Assembly: GCA_023399375.1 (NCBI GenBank)
Contig: JAEWPX010000143.1
Span: forward strand, 1 to 62,551
Source: Pseudomonadota bacterium
GTDB lineage: Bacteria; Desulfobacterota; Desulfovibrionia; Desulfovibrionales; Desulfovibrionaceae
Length of the DNA: 62,551 nt
Direction of reading: 5' to 3'
A program made the position numbers and the translations under genes. The notes below the pieces were generated by a model. The model saw nothing but the letters and a program-made list of their open reading frames with translations, was not told the origin of the DNA and ran no database searches. Within the stretch, counting starts at the first letter, position 1; the number at the start of each line of letters is the position of its first letter. Of this stretch, positions 9,107 to 16,591 are shown piece by piece.

Positions 9107-10212
9107 GGGAGATCCAGCACCTTGCGAAAGGCCTTGGCAAAGGCTTCCATCGCCTGCTCGCGCGCCAGGGAGACGCGAATCCAGTTGGGAAAGCGAAAGC
9201 CCGTCATGGTGCGCACCATGACGCCTTCGCGCATGAGCCGCCGGTAGAGGAGGGTGTCGGAGACGGGCGTTTTGACCATGACGAAATTGCCCGCTCCGCT
9301 TACGTATTCCAAGCCCATGGCGTCGAAGAGGCCGTGCAGATGCCCTCTGGCCCCGGTCACCATGCGGCGGGTGGCTTCGATGTGGCCGGCGTCGTCGGCC
9401 AGGGCCGCCACGGCCGCGACCTGGCCCAGGCCGTTGACCGAATAGGCGATGTGGGCGCGCCGCACGAAATCCACCGCCTCAAGGGGGCCGCACAGATAGC
9501 CCACCCGAAGTCCGGCAAGCCCGTACATCTTGGAGAAGGTACGAAAGACCAGCACGTTGTCGTGCCGCTCCATGACCTCCATGCCGTCGGGATAGTCCGG
9601 ATCGTCGATATATTCGCGGTAGGCCTCGTCGAGCACCACCAGCGCCCGGCCGTCGAGGGCGGCCAGGAACCGCTCCAGCACGGCCCGGTTCCACCAGGCA
9701 CCCGTGGGATTGTTGGGATTGCACACGAAAACGATCCTGGCGTTGTCCGTGACGGCGGCCAGCAGTCCGGCCGGATCGAAGGCCTGGCGCGCAAGGGGAA
9801 CGAGCCGCGCTTCGATGCCGGAGAACCGCGCCACCCATTCGTAGACGGCAAAGGTTTTGTCCGCCGTGACGATGGCGTCGCCCGGCGCGCAGAAGGCGCG
9901 GATGACGGCGCTTATGACCTCGCAGGAGCCGTTGCCGACGAGGAATTGCTCGGGAGATTTGCCGCATCGCGCGGCCAGGGCCTGCCGGAGGTCATGGGCG
10001 TCGCCGCTCGGGTAGACGGCGGCCCGCTCGGGGGCGAAGGCGGCGATGGCCTCCCGGGCCAGCGGCGGCGGGCCCAGGGCGTTTTCGTTGTTGTTGAGGC
10101 GATGGAGCTGCGACACCCCGTACTGGCGCATGAGCACCGGATCGGGGCGACTGGGCACGTAGCGCTCGAACGTCCGGACATAGGCCGGAACGCGGTCAGC
10201 AAGGCTGGTCAT
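9103..10212 (-). CDS. HisC-like PLP aminotransferase
   Basis: A 369-residue fold-type I aminotransferase of the histidinol-phosphate aminotransferase class. The PLP Schiff-base lysine is Lys228 in FRTFSKMYGLAGLRVGYL; the pyridoxal-ring aspartate lies in VLDEAYREYID (about 195), with CNPNNPTG at 164-171. Length matches HisC. None of its neighbours belongs to histidine biosynthesis: it overlaps an MFS transporter (4 bases) and a HATPase/GNAT fusion (17 bases). It may therefore be a paralogue that makes the amine or amino-acid acceptor of this cluster, although a genuine HisC cannot be excluded. Confidence 0.82.
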   Translation of the reverse strand: MTSLADRVPAYVRTFERYVPSRPDPVLMRQYGVSQLHRLNNNENALGPPPLAREAIAAFAPERAAVYPSGDAHDLRQALAARCGKSPEQFLVGNGSCEVISAVIRAFCAPGDAIVTADKTFAVYEWVARFSGIEARLVPLARQAFDPAGLLAAVTDNARIVFVCNPNNPTGAWWNRAVLERFLAALDGRALVVLDEAYREYIDDPDYPDGMEVMERHDNVLVFRTFSKMYGLAGLRVGYLCGPLEAVDFVRRAHIAYSVNGLGQVAAVAALADDAGHIEATRRMVTGARGHLHGLFDAMGLEYVSGAGNFVMVKTPVSDTLLYRRLMREGVMVRTMTGFRFPNWIRVSLAREQAMEAFAKAFRKVLDLP

Positions 10213-11509
10213 GCTGCCATACGACCATGTCGCCTTGCCCGCCGTGGGGCAACACGACTTTCGGGGTGAAGCCGGAACGGAACAGATCGTCGGCCAAGGC
10301 CGCTTCCCAGGGGCGGGCCAGATCCATGTAATAGAGAATGCGGTGGATGCCCTTGTCGCGGAGGGCGGTCACATGGCCGCTCAAATTGGCGGCCATGTCC
10401 TCGCCGTCCAGGAAGGGGCGCAGCTCGGCCAGGTCGCGGCCGCGGTCGAGGGTCGTTCCCAGAAGCGACTCGCGCCGGATGCGTCCGGTCGGTTCCGCGA
10501 CAGGGAGGATGTCCCGGGGCATGGCCAGGCGGTCGTACGCCTGGCGCAGGAAGTCCTCGATTCCCGGGCCGCACCACACCGCCTGCCCCATGTCCTCCTG
10601 CAGGTGCCGGAAAAGGACCGGTTGCCGGCCGCAGCCTTCCCCGGCGTCTCCCTGCAGAAAGCCCAGAGGCTCGAAATAGCCCGGCGGCAGGTCCGCGGTC
10701 GCCCGGAAGCTCAGGACGATGGCATAGCGTTCGCGGGCCACGCTCTGCAAAAAGGCGTCGACCAGAAGTCCGGCCGCCGCGCCGCGCGTTTCTGCGGGGG
10801 CGAAGACGAAGGGGCCCGAAAACAACAGGGCCTGCTCGCTGCATGGCGTCCAGGAAAGAATCCCCACGGTCCGGCCTGCCGCGTCGACGGCGCAGACGCA
10901 GGCGGCTTGGCCGTCGGCGACGAGTTCCGCGAACCGTTCCGGCGTCCGGAAGGCGGTTGGGCACTGCCAGGCCGGGTAAGCCCCCATGGCCAGGGATGCG
11001 GCCTGGGAAAGACGCGCCGCGTCGGGGTCGCGGGCGAGACGAAACGGCGGGCGCGGGGCCTCGGGGACATGGACCGACGCCGGTTCCGGGTAGCGCCTGT
11101 CCACTTCCGCCAGGATGCGAAAGCGATCGCCGCCTTCCTGTTCGACGCGGAAGCGGTCCGCCGCCTTGGCGGCCAGCAGCAGGCCGAGGTCGCGGGGCGG
11201 GGCGTCATGCTGCCGTAGGGCAGCGCAGGCAGTGATGTTGAGTCCCCCCAGCGACAGATTCGACGCCTTGAACGAAAAGGCCACGCGCAGGAGATAGCGC
11301 TTGCCTGTCAGGACGATGCGCAGCGGGGTGTCCGTTTGCGCAAGCCCGACAAGGCAAAGGCAGAACTCCTCGACAGTGAGCTGGAAGCGGAAGCTTTCAC
11401 GCTGGCCGATGCCCATGCGCTCCGCCAGTGTTCTGGCTGCGTGCACCACCGGACAAGCGAATGCGATGTCCGGCGGGATTTCCATGGAAAGGCTCAAATC
11501 GTCGGGCAT
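10196..11509 (-). CDS. HATPase-like/GNAT fusion protein
   Basis: A 437-residue protein with two parts. Residues 1-140 look like an anti-sigma-factor type GHKL ATPase domain (VEEFCLCLV at the N-box position), but the usual N-box asparagine and glycine-rich lid are weak, so ATP binding is uncertain. From about 165 onward the sequence is GNAT-like, including GYFEPLGFL near residue 290. ATG at 11509 is chosen because GGAG stands six bases upstream; Met at 11521 lacks a ribosome site. It is the first gene of the three-gene operon with the aminotransferase and MFS transporter. Presence of a second GNAT across the Mo-hydroxylase operon from the ACP-GNAT is notable. Confidence 0.65.
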   Translation of the reverse strand: MPDDLSLSMEIPPDIAFACPVVHAARTLAERMGIGQRESFRFQLTVEEFCLCLVGLAQTDTPLRIVLTGKRYLLRVAFSFKASNLSLGGLNITACAALRQHDAPPRDLGLLLAAKAADRFRVEQEGGDRFRILAEVDRRYPEPASVHVPEAPRPPFRLARDPDAARLSQAASLAMGAYPAWQCPTAFRTPERFAELVADGQAACVCAVDAAGRTVGILSWTPCSEQALLFSGPFVFAPAETRGAAAGLLVDAFLQSVARERYAIVLSFRATADLPPGYFEPLGFLQGDAGEGCGRQPVLFRHLQEDMGQAVWCGPGIEDFLRQAYDRLAMPRDILPVAEPTGRIRRESLLGTTLDRGRDLAELRPFLDGEDMAANLSGHVTALRDKGIHRILYYMDLARPWEAALADDLFRSGFTPKVVLPHGGQGDMVVWQHDQPC

Positions 11510-11866
11510 GCTCGTCTCCATACGCGCGCCGGCGCAGCTGCCGCACGACCGGCAGCGATGCCCGGCGCTGCGTCGGCGGTCCTTCGCGTCCCTTGGCATG
11601 GCGCGGCAACCGCGTCCGGAGCAATTTTCAACAAAACCGCCGGGAAGCACAAGAGGCGATCAAGGAGAAGCCAGTGCACGATGACGGGGGGAATGTCCAC
11701 TGGAGTTCTCCCGATTTTGTGGAGACCTTCCGACTTGAGCGCTCAGGAAGGAATCCATGAAAAATTTCCAAAAAAAGGCACATTTTTGAAAAATATATCT
11801 AGATCGTAGTCCCAAAGAAGGGCAGGACAGTAGTCCTACCTTGGCCACTTCACCTGCTGCGATCTT
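11510..11866. other. Intergenic region, AT-rich right half
   Basis: No gene is supported here. The left part is the upstream region of the HATPase/GNAT operon. The right part (about 11751-11820) is markedly AT-rich and resembles, at roughly 60-65 percent identity by eye, the stretch at 12297-12368. Confidence 0.4.
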
Positions 11867-12073
11867 TCACTCTACCTCGAACCCTTCATCCCCATCATCT
11901 TCTTTGGACGCCGCCTCAACGTCTTCAAGGATCGCTTCTATCGCAGCGGCCGCTTCGTCGAGTCGGGAGCCGAACTCGTCAAAATCATCGTCCCCTACGG
12001 TCTCAAGGTCATCATACACTTCCCGTAGGAAGTTTGCGGCTTTCTCCAGCTTCTTCAGGTGGGCCTTTTTCAT
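11867..12073 (-). CDS. Small acidic hypothetical protein
   Basis: A 68-residue protein with a basic N-terminus (MKKAHLKKLEKA) and a strongly acidic, helical remainder rich in Asp and Glu. It has no Cys and no membrane segment. GGGAG eight bases before the ATG supports translation. It lies between the metabolic block and the left end of the tRNA-Glu element, flanked by two similar AT-rich stretches. Not recognised. Confidence 0.5.
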   Translation of the reverse strand: MKKAHLKKLEKAANFLREVYDDLETVGDDDFDEFGSRLDEAAAAIEAILEDVEAASKEDDGDEGFEVE

Positions 12074-12375
12074 CTCGACCGCTCCCGCGTTAATTTGATC
12101 CCCTGGACACCAACAGTGTTCACGGACCGGCCCTCTTGGGCATGTGCTCCCACCACTTGTGCCCCTGACCCGCTAAGATCACTGGCGCATCCACCCGCAA
12201 CCATCGAAAAATACATTCTAATTTTACAGGACAGCGGCCGTGAGCGATAAAACCCCATCTGACTCACGGTTTCTTTCTTAATAGCGCTTCCAGCACACTG
12301 AATCCACGGGAAATTTTCCAAGGACACTGGCGGGATTTTGAAAATTGTGTCCAATCGTGAGTCCAAAAAGAAAAA

Positions 12376-12399
12376 AGGGTTATCCCGAAGGATAACCCT
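12376..12399 (-). terminator. Intrinsic terminator beside attL
   Basis: A 10-bp perfect stem (AGGGTTATCC and complement) with a 4-base loop, followed on the minus strand by a run of six T. It is placed where the original terminator of the minus-strand tRNA-Glu gene would have been before the element inserted. Confidence 0.75.
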
Positions 12400-12403
12400 T
12401 TGA

Positions 12404-12456
12404 TTTCTTTGGCGTCCCCAAGGGGATTTGAACCCCTGTTGCCGGCGTGAAAGGCC
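12404..12456 (-). repeat. attL: displaced 3' fragment of tRNA-Glu
   Basis: Matches 25851-25903 at 52 of 53 positions; the only difference is at 12441 versus 25888. It covers the T-arm, acceptor 3' strand, CCA and a few bases beyond. The first 37 bases are identical and are the likely crossover zone. Confidence 0.9.
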
Positions 12457-12535
12457 ATCAATATGCTTTCCTCAGTTTTCCCCGGCCTTCCTCTGAATTC
12501 CTATCTATTTGTATTTTAACACCTATACTTTCCTA

Positions 12536-12563
12536 TTGACTTCCTTCCTGCACCCCATATTTT
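12536..12563 (+). promoter_or_regulatory. Putative integrase promoter
   Basis: TTGACT (12536-12541) and TATTTT (12558-12563) with a 16-base spacer lie upstream of the integrase start at 12646. It overlaps the arm-site region, so integrase could repress its own promoter. Confidence 0.45.
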
Positions 12564-12571
12564 GACTTTGC

Positions 12572-12592
12572 GTGTGGGGGATAGTGTGGGGG
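12572..12592 (+). repeat. 21-bp repeat, left copy (putative integrase arm site)
   Basis: The 21 bases starting GTGTGGGGGATAGTG are repeated exactly at 25788-25808, just inside the opposite end of the element. Two G-rich related words occur nearby: CCCCCACA (inverted) at about 12614 and TGTGGGGGACAG at about 12633. Confidence 0.65.
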
Positions 12593-12645
12593 GCGAAATG
12601 TTGCCGGCTTACCTCCCCCACAATGGCCAACCTGTGGGGGACAGC

Positions 12646-13833
12646 ATGCCGAAACAAGAGCGATTCAAAACCGACTATCCAGGCGTCAGCTTCATCATGG
12701 GCACGGCCGTGGCCACGGGAAAATCTGAGCGCATCTATTTCATCCGCTACCGCCGCGACGGGAAGCTCATCGAGGAAAAGGCCGGTCGCCAGCACCAGGA
12801 CGCCATGACCCCAGCCAAGGCGGCGCGGATCAGGGCGGAACGCATTGAAGGCAAGGCCCTGTCCAATCAGGCTCGCCGGGAAGAGGAGCAGGCCGCCAAG
12901 GAAGCCGAGGCCGGGCGCTGGACCTTGGCGAAGCTGTGGGAGGAATATTCGTCACAGAAAACGTCCGGCCCGGCGCTTACGACGGACCGGAGCCGCTTCG
13001 AGAAATACCTCAAGCCTACCTTCGGGGAAAAGGAGCCGGCCGAGGTCCTGACCCTGGACCTCGACCGCCTGCGCTCCCGCCTGCTCAAGCAGGGCAAGTC
13101 TCCGCAAACCGTCAAGCACGTCCTGGCCCTGTTCAAGCGTCTTGTCCGCTTCGGCGTCAAAAAGGGCCTGTGCGATTCCCCCGATCCGCGCAAGCAGACG
13201 ATCAGCATGCCGCGCGTGGATAACGAAACCACGGAAGACCTCGACGCCGACGAACTGGCCCGCCTTGTCCAGGCCATCGAGGACGAACCCAACATTCAGG
13301 CCGCCAATTTCATGCGGCTGGCCCTGTTCACCGGAATGCGGCGCGGCGAGCTTTTCAAGCTCGAATGGCGGGACGTGGATTTCGAGCGGGGCTTTATCCA
13401 TATTCGCCATCCCAAGGGTGGCAAAAGCCAGAAAATCCCGCTTAACGACGCGGCCAGGGGCGTGCTTGAAGGCCATCCCCATGTGGACGGAACGCCCTAC
13501 GTCTTCCCCGGCCAGGGCGGCAAGCAGCGCGTGACCATCCAGGTGGCAAGCAACCGCATCAAGGCCCGCGCCGGCCTGCCTGCCGATTTTCGCCCGCTGC
13601 ACGGCCTGCGGCATCTTTTCGCGTCCACGCTGGCCTCATCCGGTCAGGTGGACATGCTGACGCTGCAAAAGCTCCTGACCCACAAGTCGCCGCAGATGAC
13701 CAAGCGATATTCGCACCTCCGTGACGACGCCCTCAAGCAGGCGTCCGAAGTGGCCGGCAATCTCTTGGGCAATGTCGGCAAGCCAAGGGAATCCATGGAT
13801 GGCAAGGTTATTTCAATGGGGAAAGAGCGATGA
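12646..13833 (+). CDS. int: Tyrosine recombinase (integrase)
   Basis: A 395-residue site-specific recombinase. The catalytic set is complete: Arg232 (TGMRRGEL), a candidate lysine at Lys260, His319 and Arg322 (HGLRH), His346 (LTHKS) and nucleophile Tyr355 (TKRYSHL). Residues 1-85 resemble the DUF4102-like or arm-binding N-terminus, and 92-185 the SAM-like core-binding domain. GTGGGGGA six bases upstream of ATG 12646 is the ribosome site; an earlier in-frame ATG at 12562 lies inside the putative promoter and is rejected. It presumably catalyses integration at tRNA-Glu, using the repeats at both ends. Confidence 0.93.
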   Translation: MPKQERFKTDYPGVSFIMGTAVATGKSERIYFIRYRRDGKLIEEKAGRQHQDAMTPAKAARIRAERIEGKALSNQARREEEQAAKEAEAGRWTLAKLWEEYSSQKTSGPALTTDRSRFEKYLKPTFGEKEPAEVLTLDLDRLRSRLLKQGKSPQTVKHVLALFKRLVRFGVKKGLCDSPDPRKQTISMPRVDNETTEDLDADELARLVQAIEDEPNIQAANFMRLALFTGMRRGELFKLEWRDVDFERGFIHIRHPKGGKSQKIPLNDAARGVLEGHPHVDGTPYVFPGQGGKQRVTIQVASNRIKARAGLPADFRPLHGLRHLFASTLASSGQVDMLTLQKLLTHKSPQMTKRYSHLRDDALKQASEVAGNLLGNVGKPRESMDGKVISMGKER

Positions 13834-13895
13834 TAGAAAGGGCCTCAACGTCGCAGGCTGGCCGCTTCCGCTCCGGCGGCAAGGAAGGTGACATC

Positions 13896-14153
13896 ATGGG
13901 CATCCAGTACCAGATAGACGAACAGGGTAACCGCGTGGCCGTGGTCATCCCCCTTGCCGAGTGGGAAGCCATCCAGGAACGCCTTGCCAGCCAACCGGGC
14001 GGCCCTCTCCCCATCGAAGACTTCGGCATGACTCCGGCCGAGGGGAGGGAGACACGTTCCCGCCTGGAGGCGTTTGCCACGGATTGGGATTCACCGGAGA
14101 TGGACGCCTACGACCGTTACGACGAAGCGAGGAAGCACATTGAAACGCGGTGA
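13896..14153 (+). CDS. Putative antitoxin
   Basis: An 85-residue protein. The N-terminal stretch MGIQYQIDEQGNRVAVVIPLAEWEAIQERL resembles the strand-helix DNA-binding opening of Phd/YefM-like or related antitoxins, followed by an acidic C-terminus rich in Asp, Glu and Tyr that would wrap a toxin. AAGGAAGGTG precedes ATG 13896. Its last 14 bases overlap the MazF-type gene, the classical arrangement of a toxin-antitoxin operon. The antitoxin call depends mostly on that context. Confidence 0.65.
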   Translation: MGIQYQIDEQGNRVAVVIPLAEWEAIQERLASQPGGPLPIEDFGMTPAEGRETRSRLEAFATDWDSPEMDAYDRYDEARKHIETR

Positions 14154-14478
14154 CGTGGCGCTCGCCGTCTTTCCCAACACGGACGGCCTGACGGCGAAGC
14201 TGCGCCCGGTGGTCATCATTCAGGCTGACGGACTGGACACGGGCTTGCCGCAAGTCCTGGTGGCCATGGTGACAAGCAACCCGCGCCGCACCGGAAAAGC
14301 CTTTCGGGTATCCATCCCCCTGACCAGCCCCGAAGGTCGGGCCTCCGGCTTGCTCTCCGATTCCGTGGTCATGGCCGACTGCGTGGCCACTATCGCCACC
14401 AAAGCCGTGCATCGCGTCATCGGCCGCATGGACAGGGACGCGCTTGACCAAGCACTAAAGGTGGCCCTCGACCTGTAA
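14140..14478 (+). CDS. MazF/PemK-type endoribonuclease toxin
   Basis: A 112-residue protein with the family opening KRGDVALAVFPNTDGLTAKLRPVVII, including the R-G-D-V and R-P-V-V-I signatures, and a later SVVMADCVATI strand matching the MazF barrel. MazF enzymes cleave mRNA at specific short sequences. The best start is TTG at 14140, with GAGGAAG five bases upstream; no ATG fits the family N-terminus. The start overlaps the antitoxin gene, so translation is coupled. It sits beside the integrase and probably stabilises the element. Confidence 0.85.
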   Translation: MKRGDVALAVFPNTDGLTAKLRPVVIIQADGLDTGLPQVLVAMVTSNPRRTGKAFRVSIPLTSPEGRASGLLSDSVVMADCVATIATKAVHRVIGRMDRDALDQALKVALDL

Positions 14479-14589
14479 ACCACATTTCCAGGGTCTAGCC
14501 GGGGCCTCATGAACCCCGACGAAAAGTCGCTTCCCTTGGCGGTCTGGCCCTGGTTCATTTCAAGGGAAAAGCTGAAGGGGGCTTACTAG

Positions 14590-15477
14590 ATGCCAAGTAG
14601 CGTTGAAAAATCTGACTACGCCGTTATATCAAGCCTTATCAAGGCAGAAGATGTAATAAAAATATGGACCGGTTGCCCGGAACGAGACTTGGCTGATCAT
14701 TGCTTTAAAAAAAGAATCCCATGCTATTTATATCATCATTCGTTGCAATCACCTGATGGGAAAATCTTCCACTACTGCATACCAGAGTGGGGGCCAGACG
14801 ATCACGGAATACCTGATGTTCTCGACTGGGCCGGCATCGTCTTTGAAATGCAAGACATTAAAAAATTTGAGAATGAACACCCTGAATATCTTTGGAAAGC
14901 CGTATCGCTTGACGACTGTCCGTCACTTTTTGAAAACAAAGACACAGGCAACAATCCGAACGATGGCAGGAATATCAACGAAGAAAGACTTATATCAACT
15001 GACCCTGAATGGATGCCAGCACACGAAGCCCGTGTTGTAATTGGTATGACGCCAATTAATTTTGTTAATTTTCTTAATTCAGGGGGGTTAGAAACAGATA
15101 GAGAACAGGAGCGGCTTGATTTTGCAAAGAGTGATGGATATGAAACTGATAATGTACCATTTTTTAAAACTAACGACCTCAATACACTGCGAGTACACAA
15201 GGCATCGTTTGCAGATTGCACAGAGCGGCTTTATGTTGGCCGTTATATGGATACCACTATATTGAAATACTATGATAATACAGATCAAGCCGCTGATAAC
15301 GATGAGACGGGCCACAACAAGAATGTAGTTGAATCTGAGTCAACAACATTAGATACCTTCATGACTGCCGACGACCTTTGTAAAAAATGGTCAATAAGCC
15401 CGACTCAGTTGGTTAATATAATCAGATGCCATAACGATCTTCCTGCATATTGGGAGGAAAGCGATGTCCCCTTTTAA
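14590..15477 (+). CDS. Orphan AT-rich protein with repeated domain, part 1
   Basis: A 295-residue cytoplasmic protein, not recognised. Its DNA is far richer in A+T than the rest of the window, a sign of recent acquisition. An N-terminal region (about 10-105) runs from an AEDVIKIW helix to DIKKFENEHPEY. A second similar unit starts at TADDLCKKWSISPTQLV (about 252) but breaks off at the stop; its matching end, DIEGFEADHPE, is found in the next gene. The two genes therefore look like one tandem-domain protein split by a +1 shift. The last 14 bases overlap the next gene. Confidence 0.6.
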   Translation: MPSSVEKSDYAVISSLIKAEDVIKIWTGCPERDLADHCFKKRIPCYLYHHSLQSPDGKIFHYCIPEWGPDDHGIPDVLDWAGIVFEMQDIKKFENEHPEYLWKAVSLDDCPSLFENKDTGNNPNDGRNINEERLISTDPEWMPAHEARVVIGMTPINFVNFLNSGGLETDREQERLDFAKSDGYETDNVPFFKTNDLNTLRVHKASFADCTERLYVGRYMDTTILKYYDNTDQAADNDETGHNKNVVESESTTLDTFMTADDLCKKWSISPTQLVNIIRCHNDLPAYWEESDVPF

Positions 15478-15961
15478 TTATGCCAACTTGAGAAGATATG
15501 ATAACCAGCATTTTAAAATTTCCCACTTAGGGTCTGCCCTGTTTTTCCCTCGGGATATAGAGGGATTTGAAGCTGACCATCCAGAGATTTTCCCACAAGC
15601 GCCCCTGGCTCAAGCGCGTGGACGTATTGCCGAGCTTGAGCGTCAGCTTCAAGAACTGCGGCAGGAAAACGAGAGTCTGAAAGCCGGCGGGGGAGAAGTT
15701 GAATCTGCGTCTGCCAACTGCGAAAACTGCCCGTCTAATCAGAGCGCAGAGCAACGATTGGGAGCGTTCAAAATGGGGGTTCGCATGGCTCTGCGTTGTG
15801 CGGCCGATGGTTCTGAACAGAGCAAGGAAGGGCACCTTGCATTGTGGCGAGAACTTCATGGGGTCAAGGCCGGGAAACCGAACAGCCGATACTTTGACGC
15901 CTTCCGGGCCGTCTTAGATGAAGTCCCCTACCTCAAGTGTCCTGACCCCAGGCAAAAATAG
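15464..15961 (+). CDS. Orphan protein, part 2 of split domain, coiled coil
   Basis: A 165-residue protein. Its first 40 residues end with FPRDIEGFEADHPE, which matches the end of the N-terminal unit of the upstream protein. Residues 48-75 (ARGRIAELERQLQELRQENE) form a clear coiled coil, and a Cys pair (CENC) follows. A perfect GGAGG lies six bases before ATG 15464, so it is probably made as a separate, coupled polypeptide even if it derives from a fused ancestor. The C-terminal 80 residues are typical of uncharacterised phage or plasmid proteins of this bacterial group. Confidence 0.6.
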   Translation: MSPFNYANLRRYDNQHFKISHLGSALFFPRDIEGFEADHPEIFPQAPLAQARGRIAELERQLQELRQENESLKAGGGEVESASANCENCPSNQSAEQRLGAFKMGVRMALRCAADGSEQSKEGHLALWRELHGVKAGKPNSRYFDAFRAVLDEVPYLKCPDPRQK

Positions 15962-15975
15962 CTTTCCTCCCGGGT

Positions 15976-16117
15976 TGTCCCGTCCTCTCTGAATGTGGCG
16001 GGACAGCCCGTCATTCCTCGCTTTTCCCCGTTCTCTTTCCCCTCGCGGGCAAGCTGTCTCAGGTCTATGCCGCCTCCCAGGCGGGACAAGAAAGTTCCAA
16101 AGCGGGACAACGGGACA
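15976..16117. repeat. Array of CGGGACA heptamers
   Basis: Five copies of CGGGACA occur in 142 bases: 15976-15982 (inverted), 15999-16005, 16082-16088, 16103-16109 and 16111-16117. The array is in the non-coding region before the AlpA-like gene. It could be an operator or an origin iteron set. Confidence 0.55.
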
Positions 16118-16207
16118 GCTTCACCACCTCCGTAAGCGCCTCTATTCCCATAGCGAACCCTCGGGCCACTTCCAAAACCTTGGCCCGGCGTCAAAGGAGA
16201 TTTCGCT

Positions 16208-16441
16208 ATGGAACGAACCGCCAAGACCGTGTTGGGGAGTGACAACTCCATCCAGTACGTGGTGGTGGATGAGAAGCAGGCCGCCGCTTACGTCAACCTG
16301 TCCGTTAAAACCCTGCAAGCCCGCCGCGCCGCCCACAAAACGCCTGCCTTCCTGAAAATAGGCCGATCCATACGCTATCGCATGGCGGACCTCGACGCCT
16401 TCCTCGCTGCCCATCGGGTTGATCCCGAGGCCAGGGCGTAG
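16208..16441 (+). CDS. AlpA/excisionase-like helix-turn-helix protein
   Basis: A 77-residue MerR-like winged helix-turn-helix protein. The core is DEKQAAAYVNLSVKTLQARR with a later GRSIRYRMADLDAFLAAHR, the standard pattern of AlpA and excisionase-type proteins. AAAGGAG precedes the ATG. Such proteins bind attP arms or activate integrase in satellites; here it opens the replication gene block, 90 bases after an array of CGGGACA repeats that it may recognise. Confidence 0.8.
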   Translation: MERTAKTVLGSDNSIQYVVVDEKQAAAYVNLSVKTLQARRAAHKTPAFLKIGRSIRYRMADLDAFLAAHRVDPEARA

Positions 16442-16450
16442 GGGGCGGTC

Positions 16451-16591
16451 ATGGGAAATGAAAAAGCCCCAACCGAAACCGGCCAGGGCTGGGAAAGTGG
16501 CGTGGACAGCTTCTTTTCCAATATCCGGGCCGCCGTCGTCAAGGTGTTTGTCCTGCTGGCCACCATCGGCCGGGCCGGGGGCGTGCGATGA
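16451..16591 (+). CDS. Small hypothetical protein coupled to primase
   Basis: A 46-residue reading frame starting MGNEKAPTETGQGWESG and ending RAGGVR. Its C-terminal half (VVKVFVLLATIG) is hydrophobic and could be a single membrane-seeking helix. Support comes from its position: it starts 9 bases after the AlpA-like gene and its TGA overlaps the ATG of the primase gene (ATGA). Codon use is like its neighbours. Function unknown; it may serve mainly to couple translation. Confidence 0.5.
   Translation: MGNEKAPTETGQGWESGVDSFFSNIRAAVVKVFVLLATIGRAGGVR

Noticed and set aside
12410..12456. Second functional tRNA-Glu gene at the left end
   Set aside because: Only the 3' part matches; the anticodon, D-arm and 5' acceptor strand are missing.
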